DNA from: Geosiphon pyriformis
Taxonomy: Eukaryota; Glomeromycota; Glomeromycetes; Archaeosporales; Geosiphonaceae
DNA length: 64,000 bases
Reading direction: 5' to 3'
NCBI GenBank assembly: GCA_016748015.1
Contig: JAAOMT010000776.1
Span: 254,417 to 318,416 of the forward strand
Shown: positions 57,558 through 64,000 of the stretch, piece by piece
Numbering within the stretch: the first letter of the stretch is position 1
Layout of the letters: each line of letters begins with the position of its first letter
The notes under the pieces: generated by a model
Seen by the model: the letters and a program-made list of their open reading frames with translations, nothing else
The model's database searches: none
Told to the model about the DNA's origin: nothing
Made by a program: the position numbers and the translations under genes

Positions 57558-58558
57558 TGTTATAGGTAAACTTAGTGGAGTATAGTGGTAATATTTAATG
57601 ATCTAATTTAGTATTCTAAGGTTGTATGTTTTTCACAGAGTTGATGTTTATCAGTTTCTAAAAATCTTTTCTGGATGAAAATTTACCTGTTGAGTTCTTT
57701 GGTTATAAAGCACAGAGTTTTGGTTTTCACTGATTGCAACTTTTTATAATAGTGAGCTTTTTTCTCTGAACTAACGAGCACAATCATTAGGGTTCAGCAT
57801 TGTCTTTTTGCCTTTCTGGTAAGCTATTAAGATAACATTAATATTCAAAAACCTAGAAAAAGCTTCTTTCTTTTACCAGGCTATTATAAAGTCTATTCTT
57901 AGACAGTCATTTTTCTATGTTGCTGCTCCACAAGAGAAAAATAAAGAAAATAAAAGAAAATAAAAGAAAAATAAAGAAATAAAGAAAATAAAATAAGAAA
58001 TAAGTTTTCTGTCAATAACCATGATCAAGAACTATTGTGCCAGCAGGTTAAGTAGTGAATAATAACATGAATTTGAAGAATTGAAAAGATATTTTATTAA
58101 TATAATTCTATTTCAGTTGATAACAACTATTTTTAAAAGAAAGAATATTTAATAATTATGACCTGTAAGTCTAATTGACTTCTAAAAGTCTAATTTTTTC
58201 TTTGCATGTCTTTTTAACTTCTATAAATACTCATTTTTATACATTCTTTTGTTCTACAGGATTGCTTTCAATTGCTTCACTATTGCTAGCTATTGTTTTG
58301 TTATTGCTAGCTATTGCTCATTATTACTAGTTATTGCTTGTTATTGCTAGCTATTACTTGTTATTCATAGCTATTGCTTGTTATTGCTAGCTATTGCTCA
58401 TTATTACTAGCTATTGCTTGTTATTGCTAGCTATTGCTCATTATTACTAGTTATTGCTTGTATTTATCCTATGTTATTTTGAGTTGTAATGTGTTTTTCT
58501 TGTCATATTTCTTTGTTACATTTTTCCATAACTTTTTGGTTTTTCTACTTGGGTAACA
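57558..58558 (-). repeat. R7 5' LTR
   Basis: Plus reading TGTTATAGGTAAACTTAGTG to TACTTGGGTAACA, 1001 bp. It contains the minisatellite at 58270-58460. Most differences from the other LTR are transitions (for example GGTGAGATATGG against AGTGGAGTATAG regions, after alignment), plus repeat-number changes. Confidence 0.9.
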
Positions 58559-58562
58559 CTGT

Positions 58563-59420
58563 TGCTGAATTTGTTCATCAAAATTTGATCTGTCAGCACG
58601 GATGTGCAAAAAAACTACTATCAGATTAAAGAACTCACTTTGTGAATAGAACATTGGCAGAATTAAGTCAAAGATTTGGGATAAAAAGACCATTATTATT
58701 ACCATACTATTCACAAACAAATGGGTTAGTTAAAAAATTCAACAGAACACTGTATAGAGCAATAGCCAAGATCAGCCAAAAAAACCAAGATGAATGAGAT
58801 TTGTTCATACTATCAGTATTATTTGCTTACCAGACAATGAAGCAAGACACTACATAAGCAACACTATTTGAATTAGTATATGGTAAAACAGCAATATTAC
58901 CAGTTGAAATAAAAATCAGAACATATCCAACAGAACCAATAACAGAGGAGAATTTTCAAAAAACATTGTTAAGAAAAACATATGACTTAATAGAGACACT
59001 AGAAAATAAATGGCAAAAAGCAGCTGATAACATCCAAAAGTTACAAGAAAAACAAAAAGAAAGACATGATAACCAATTACCAGATAAACCAGTCGAATTC
59101 AGGATTGAAAACAAAGTACTTTTATATTGTACCAAAGTGGAAAAACAATAGAGTAGAAAATTTAACTCCAAATGGGATGAACCATTTCACATAGAAAAAA
59201 TTCTAGAAAATGAAGCTTATAAATTAAGATTGAACAACAAAATATTAACCAAAGCACCATATAAAAATCGACTAAAACTATATTAAAACATAACATTAAC
59301 ATCTACCAGTAATATTTTACAACTGAGAACACAAAGAATATTAGTCCAATCAGATGAGATTTCACAAGATCTGAAACCAATCATAGCTATTAAACTAAAT
59401 ATCAAATTGAACAACTAAAA
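58563..59420 (+). pseudogene. pol: R6 integrase, C-terminal part
   Basis: Resumes with AEFVHQNLICQHGCAKKLLS, then D*RTHFVNRTLAELSQRF (second Asp kept, next codon a stop) and QTNGLVKKFNRTL (catalytic Glu is Lys). 58966-59151 is an open piece of the C-terminal domain: LRKTYDLIETLENKWQKAAD and VEFRIENKVLLYCTKVEK, then WSRKFNSKWDEPFHI-like codons. An antisense stretch (59171-58956) is a shadow. Confidence 0.85.
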
Positions 59421-59441
59421 AAGTATATAAAAACACAGTAT

Positions 59442-60100
59442 ATGTAACAAAAACAACAAAAAAAAATAGAAATACTAGATCATATTCACACTTTAGCTTA
59501 ACAATTCTTTCAAGCTTTAAGTTAATAGCAAATAAACATAGAAATTATTATTAACAACCAAACAATCTGTTATCAAAACACCAAACAAAAAGAGAAAAAT
59601 ACATCATACCAGTGACCACAGAAACAATCAATAAACTGGTCAGATAAAATAGTAGAGAAAGTAAAGAACACTTTTGGAAAGATAACTATCATAATTTTAA
59701 CAGAAGAACTGGCAAAAAAAATTAGAACCAATGAATAGACCAACTTTCAATATCATACTGCTACTATTAATTAGAACAAAAAGTAGATATTCAGAAGTTA
59801 TATCTTGACAAATTCAAGAGAATCTTCAATCAAGAGATAATCCAGAACATTGAAGACATGATTAGAAAAAAAACAAACTTGACATTACACATTAAAATTA
59901 TTTATTGACTACACACTATATTTCAAAACTACTCAGACATATTGTTATATTTTGACATGAAAACAATAACTATTAACCAATGGAGAAGAATAAACAACTC
60001 ACAAATTGAAGAAATAAAGAGTAGAGTGGAACAGATACTACTTGAAAAAGAAGTATTTGACATAATTCAAAATGAGGATTTTGATAGAGCTTAATATTAA
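59442..60100 (+). pseudogene. R6 ORF3, unknown protein after integrase
   Basis: About 219 codons: KIEILDHIHTLAXQFFQALS, NIEIIINNQTICYQNTKQKE, NWSDKIVEKVKNTFGKITII, then a slip in an A-run and KVDIQKLYLDKFKRIFNQEI, MKTITINQWRRINNSQIEEI, EQILLEKEVFDIIQNEDFDR, where X marks a stop. Length and both ends agree with ORF3 of R3 and R4. Codons for Trp appear as TAG and TGA in this copy (TAG AAC CAA TGA where R3 has TGG AAG TGG TGG). No known domain. Confidence 0.65.
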
Positions 60101-60113
60101 AAGGAGAAGATAA
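60099..60113 (+). other. R6 polypurine tract
   Basis: AAAAGGAGAAGATAA lies directly before the 3' LTR. Confidence 0.7.
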
Positions 60114-60895
60114 TATTACTCATAAAAAAAAAACAGATATAAAGAATAGTAGACCAATGAGGAAGTAGTAGTTAGCACGTGAGCACATTGCTCAGCAATG
60201 TGAACATTGCTTAAAAAATCATAGCACATTGCTCAAAAATATGAGCAATCTTGTAGAACATAAAATTAGATATATATAGCAGTAGCATTAGAAGCAGAAA
60301 AAACAGATTTCTCAGTTTAGATTTAATCTAAGCAACCTTCCACATCACAAATATCAATAAATAATTATTTGCCATTTCTATTTACTCTTTACTATTAATA
60401 CTTTATGTTAATAGTTGCTGACATTTAATCATACTAAAACAATAACTCTTGATCATAGCTATTAATGGAATATTAACATTCATTGTCTTGGCTTATTTCT
60501 TTATTCTCTTTTATTTTTCTTTTTTTTTATTTTGCTTTGTTATTTCTTGTTGTTAACTAATTGATTAAAAAGTAAAAGTGTTGAGTTATTGACATCACAA
60601 ATAGTCTGGTAAAAAACCCAGAAATAAGAATATAAGATTTATAAATTAACAGATAGCTTATCAGAAGAGCGTGACTGCCAGAATAAATTGGTCACCATGT
60701 TGAAGACAAAAATTGGGAAAATGACTTGAGAGATCAACCAAAACCAGCCATAGTGAATCTTTGTTTATTATACAAAGTACTCAACCAAAATCTTTGGATC
60801 ATGAAAATCTTCAGAAACCAACATTATTATATCAATTGAGCACCAAGTTACAGATTTGTTATTTGCTGTAAGACCCCAAATAATCATTTGTAACA
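60114..60895 (+). repeat. R6 3' LTR
   Basis: TATTACTCATAAAAAAAAAA to CATTTGTAACA, 782 bp, with the G of the initial TG decayed to A. The U3 hairpin module (60183-60252) includes the perfect palindrome CACATTGCTCAGCAATGTG. Confidence 0.93.
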
Positions 60896-60963
60896 CCATT
60901 ACAGCACATGTTTTATGTAGAACACTTTTTGCAAGTAAAAGAAACTGAACCTTAGAGATCCAG
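60896..60963 (+). pseudogene. LINE-b ORF2, continuation
   Basis: After one copy of the R6 duplication the LINE frame continues as YSTCFM, stop, NTFCK, stop, KKLNLRDPV, matching the C-terminal region of the LINE ORF2 that I recall (a Trp-rich segment ending in DPRGPV). It is cut by R8 after CCAG (60960-60963). Confidence 0.75.
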
Positions 60964-61916
60964 TATTACTCATAAAATATAGGAATTATATATTAGTAAA
61001 TAAATTAGCCAATTAGAATAGACATAGTAAAAATAGAATTCTAGGATTCTTTTTAGAGAAATTGCAGAATTTCAAAATTACAGAATTCTCATAAGAGAAA
61101 TTGCAAAATTCCAGAATCTTAGAATTTCTCTTAAAGAATTACAAAATTCCAGAAATTCCAGAATTTCTGATTAAGAAAATTAAGAAATTCAAAGAATCTC
61201 ATACAATGAAATTTATGTATATATAGTGATAGCATTAGAAGCAAAAAAAACAGAATTGATAGTTTAAAATTTTCAGTTTCTATTCCAAACTTATTTCTTC
61301 ATATAATAATATTTTATAACTTAAAATAGAAACATATCAATAAAATATTTATTAAATATTACAATCTATCTTTCCACTATTAGCAATTCATGTTAATAGC
61401 TGCTAATACTTAACTACACTGGACTAATAGCTCTTGATCATGACTATTGACAGAATACTAACTTTTTCTTGCCTTGGCTTATCTCTTTATTCTCTTTTTA
61501 TTATCTTTTTTGTTTTTTTTATTTATTTATTTTTTTTTAGTTTATTGTAGATTTATTAATTGATTAAAAAATTAATGTGCAGAATATTGACATCAAAATA
61601 TAGTACTGGTAAAAAACCCAGGAATAAGGGTAAACACTCAAAATTGAGGATAGCTTATTAGGAGATTACTAACCATTAAGCTGAAAAAGAAATTGATAGA
61701 ATATAAATATTTTGGGAATTAATGGACAGCAAAGCACACCAACTCAAAGGTTGAGAAGAAACTAAAAACATCAATAAAAGATATCATCATTGAATCTCTG
61801 TTCATTATACAAAGAGCTCAACCAAAACTTTCAGATATCACCAACCATATTAGTTATTAAGTACCAAATTATGGGTTTGTTATTTGTTTTCAAACCCCAA
61901 ATAATTATCTGTAACA
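60964..61916 (+). repeat. R8 5' LTR
   Basis: TATTACTCATAAAATATAGG to TTATCTGTAACA, 953 bp, subtype II with a long ATTCCAGAATT-type hairpin block (61040-61190). Closest in the window to S1, with which it shares the beginning and T-rich tract. Confidence 0.9.
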
Positions 61917-61935
61917 TTTGGTGCTCTCTATAAGG
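61917..61935 (+). other. R8 primer-binding site
   Basis: TTTGGTGCTCTCTATAAGG follows the LTR, identical to R6 over 18 bases. Confidence 0.7.
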
Positions 61936-61989
61936 TATAATTTTACAAAGAACCAGTACCAATAACAACTATTTAAAAGTAACAGAATC

Positions 61990-64000
61990 AGAAATAAGAG
62001 AAACAAACCATCTAAAATTTGCTAAATTCTTATTTTAACACTACTGTAAACATTTGAGATTAACCAACAATCAACTATCAGTAAAGTCTATCTTCAACTT
62101 TTATGTTAACAAAAGAATTAAATATTTCTTAAAAAAACCAATAAATACAGAATCAGCAAGAGAAAATTTCTACAGCAAATTAATTCAATATACCAGCTTA
62201 CTATTAAATTACAACTTCACACCAATTATTACTAAAATCAACTAAGAAATTAAAAATTACACCCAACAAACATTTCCTATTATCTATGCAGAAAAAAACA
62301 AAGAAAAACTACAAACATCAGCAGGAATCCCAAAGCAAATATAATTACTTATGTGGAAGAAACAAAAAATTGACTCACCAGCTAATCCATCATATTATCA
62401 CACCTTTAGAAATACTATTAATATAACATTAACAGATACATTTACAACAAACATGACAACTTTATTAAACAGACTCCTGTTCCAAAGTAAATAGAAGAAA
62501 ACAAAATTATTAGAAATCTATGATGATTATTTTGAGAGATTTAAATCACAATCATCAATGCCATTAGGATTTTAATTACTGCCATCTCAACTTAATTTTG
62601 GAGCCACTAGTTCTTGGAAAATAACCAAATCAGAGAAAAAAAATAAAAATCAGAAATTTAATTATCAAAACCCAATTCTAAAAAACCCAAAAATGCAAAT
62701 CCCAATTAGTCAAACTCAGCAAAATCAGAACAACCCAAACACCACTCCTATTGTTTTCCAAAACTTATCTTCAGAAATTATTATAGATCCACTACCAATT
62801 GCACCAATCACCAAACAGCAACAATAACAGCAACAACTACAACCATTTTAACAACAACCACTTCAACAACAATCACAAATCACATTAATGACATACATAT
62901 CAATAATTAAATTATAAAAGTTTATTGATAAAAAAAACAACACCCAAGCTTGGCTAAACAATATTACTAAAACAATCATAGTTAATAATTGAGATAACAC
63001 TAGAGCTCTTCAGATAATTTCATATTTTTTACAAAATACTGCTAACTTGTGGTATCAAAGCTTGGCACAAAAACCCCAGAATTTTAATAATTTTAAGATT
63101 GAATTTTTAAGATATTTTAGTAATAATAACAACATTAATCAATTGGCAAATATTTTTACCACCATTAAACAAGAAGAGACTGAAGCCATTACTACATACT
63201 TGAGATGCTTTTATTACAATCTATGCCAAATCTAAGCTATTAATGCTGATTATTTTACTGAAGTGCAAATCTTGAATCAGTTTATTTGTGGATTACACAG
63301 TAGTATTCTACAACATGTCAACTTCCAAGTCACAGTTACTCATACCAGAAACTTTGAATTAGCTAAACTAAAAGCTAATCACATTTAAGCTGTAAATCTA
63401 GTAATGAATAAATCATCTGACTTAGACTCAAAATTAAAACAATTTAGTAATTCAATTAATTAGAAATTAGAGAGATACTTAGCTAACAACAATCAGACAA
63501 TATATTAACCACCCCAATATTGTGACTATTTTAAAGCTTTTAACTAGTACCAAAATTAATTGTATTCTATATCATTATCAACTTATCAATCATAATAGCA
63601 AAAGACACATATCTGCCACAATTGTGGTAAATAAAGTCACATCAAAGTTGACTGCCATGTCAGAATTAATAATTAATAGTTAGAAAATCAACATCAAAAT
63701 CCTAATTGCTAATTTCAAATTCAGAATTACTTACCAAATCAAGATCAAGATCAATCTCATTACTTACAAATAATACAACAACCAATATATGCACTTTTAA
63801 TCTATTAGACCACAGCCCTAATTATTTATTAATCACAATCACAAGTTATTTATCAACCCCAACTCTTTCAAATACTATCACAAAACTCAGTTCAAGTATC
63901 TGGAAATCCAAGACCAAGAATTATCTACACTCAACAAAACTGACAATTAGCAATGATAATGCATCAACTAATTTCCAGCTTATTACAACAGCCTTTAGGA
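61990..64000 (+). pseudogene. gag: R8 gag
   Basis: The N-terminal piece is open at 62054-62245: RLTNNQLSVKSIFNFYVNKR, ENFYSKLIQYTSLLLNYNF. A Gln/Pro-rich linker lies near 62700-62880. The core piece is open at 63047-63235: AQKPQNFNNFKIEFLRYFSN, NQLANIFTTIKQEETEAITT. The zinc knuckle near 63610 is CHNCGKXSHIKVDCHV with a stop inside. Protease sequence would begin just past the window edge. Stops at Gln and Trp codons. Confidence 0.8.

Larger units (their letters stand above)
55069..58558 (-). mobile_element. R7: non-autonomous LTR element inserted in R6 integrase
   Basis: Two LTRs (55069-56055 and 57558-58558) enclose only 1.5 kb. The flanking 4-mers are CCGT (55065-55068) and CTGT (58559-58562), one duplication with a CpG-to-TpG change. 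The integrase reads across when R7 is removed. Orientation is minus: the primer-binding site lies left of the right-hand LTR and the polypurine tract right of the left-hand LTR. The interior has a fragment of the Cys-rich/linker/dUTPase region and an 84-bp tandem repeat; gag, protease, RT and integrase are absent, so it must have used proteins of a relative. Confidence 0.9.
47617..60895 (+). mobile_element. R6: full-length Ty3/Gypsy element with dUTPase, carrying R7
   Basis: LTRs 47617-48399 and 60114-60895 (783 and 782 bp), flanked by TCAT (47613-47616) and CCAT (60896-60899), a 4-bp duplication with one C/T difference. LINE-b ORF2 reads across when R6 and one copy are removed (LLDH joined to YSTCFM). 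Subtracting R7 and its duplication leaves about 9.79 kb. All domains of the family are present in order. LTR differences in the first 190 bases are transitions plus one A-run indel. Confidence 0.93.
60964..64000 (+). mobile_element. R8: Ty3/Gypsy element of the main family, 5' part
   Basis: 5' LTR, primer-binding site and gag are present; the rest lies beyond the window. Inserted into the same LINE-b copy as R6, only 68 bp further along. The presumed target duplication is CCAG. Confidence 0.9.

Noticed and set aside
59442-60100. ORF3 as an env gene
   Set aside because: Right position, but no signal peptide, cleavage site or membrane anchor can be seen in any of the three copies.

Overview
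This is a eukaryotic, very AT-rich, CpG-poor window made almost entirely of retrotransposons nested inside one another. I see no host gene, rRNA, tRNA or CRISPR array. Two LINE families have ORF1/ORF2 proteins that resemble those I remember from arbuscular mycorrhizal fungi, and the dominant Ty3/Gypsy family, with a dUTPase in its pol, also looks familiar from that group. The best inference is a large, transposon-rich genome of a Glomeromycotina fungus (Gigaspora or Rhizophagus type). That assignment rests on recalled similarity, not on a search.

Layout. 1-311 is the right end of a younger LTR (L0). 312-8124 is a minus-strand Ty3 element (R1) carrying a plus-strand solo LTR (S1, 5156-6074). 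R1 sits in an older, badly decayed minus-strand relative (R2, 8129 to about 12100). A LINE ORF1 (LINE-a, 12662-14163) is split by an LTR (S2). S2 is split by the plus-strand element R3 (14210-30271), and R3 is split by a truncated minus-strand element R4 (19202-25463). S2 and LINE-a then resume and end near 31560. A Tc1-type DNA transposon occupies 32275-33627. A different Ty3 family (R5, minus strand) fills 34343-41725. A second LINE (LINE-b) begins near 42600. It is split at 47616 by the full-length plus-strand element R6 (47617-60895), whose integrase is in turn split by a non-autonomous minus-strand element R7 (55069-58558). LINE-b resumes for 68 bases and is cut again by R8 (60964 to beyond the window).

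The main family (R1-R4, R6, R8; R7 is a derivative) has a constant order: LTR, primer-binding site TTTGGTGCTCT, gag with zinc knuckle, aspartic protease, a Cys-rich CxxC region, an Asn-rich linker, a trimeric-type dUTPase, reverse transcriptase/RNase H, integrase, an unknown ORF of about 219 codons, polypurine tract, LTR. Net length is about 9.8 kb in both complete copies. Target-site duplications are 4 bp.

Nearly all coding regions are pseudogenes. Stops at Trp and Gln codons, loss of catalytic Asp/Glu by G-to-A changes, and LTR pairs that differ almost only by transitions all point to cytosine-deamination (RIP-like or methylation-driven) decay on both strands.
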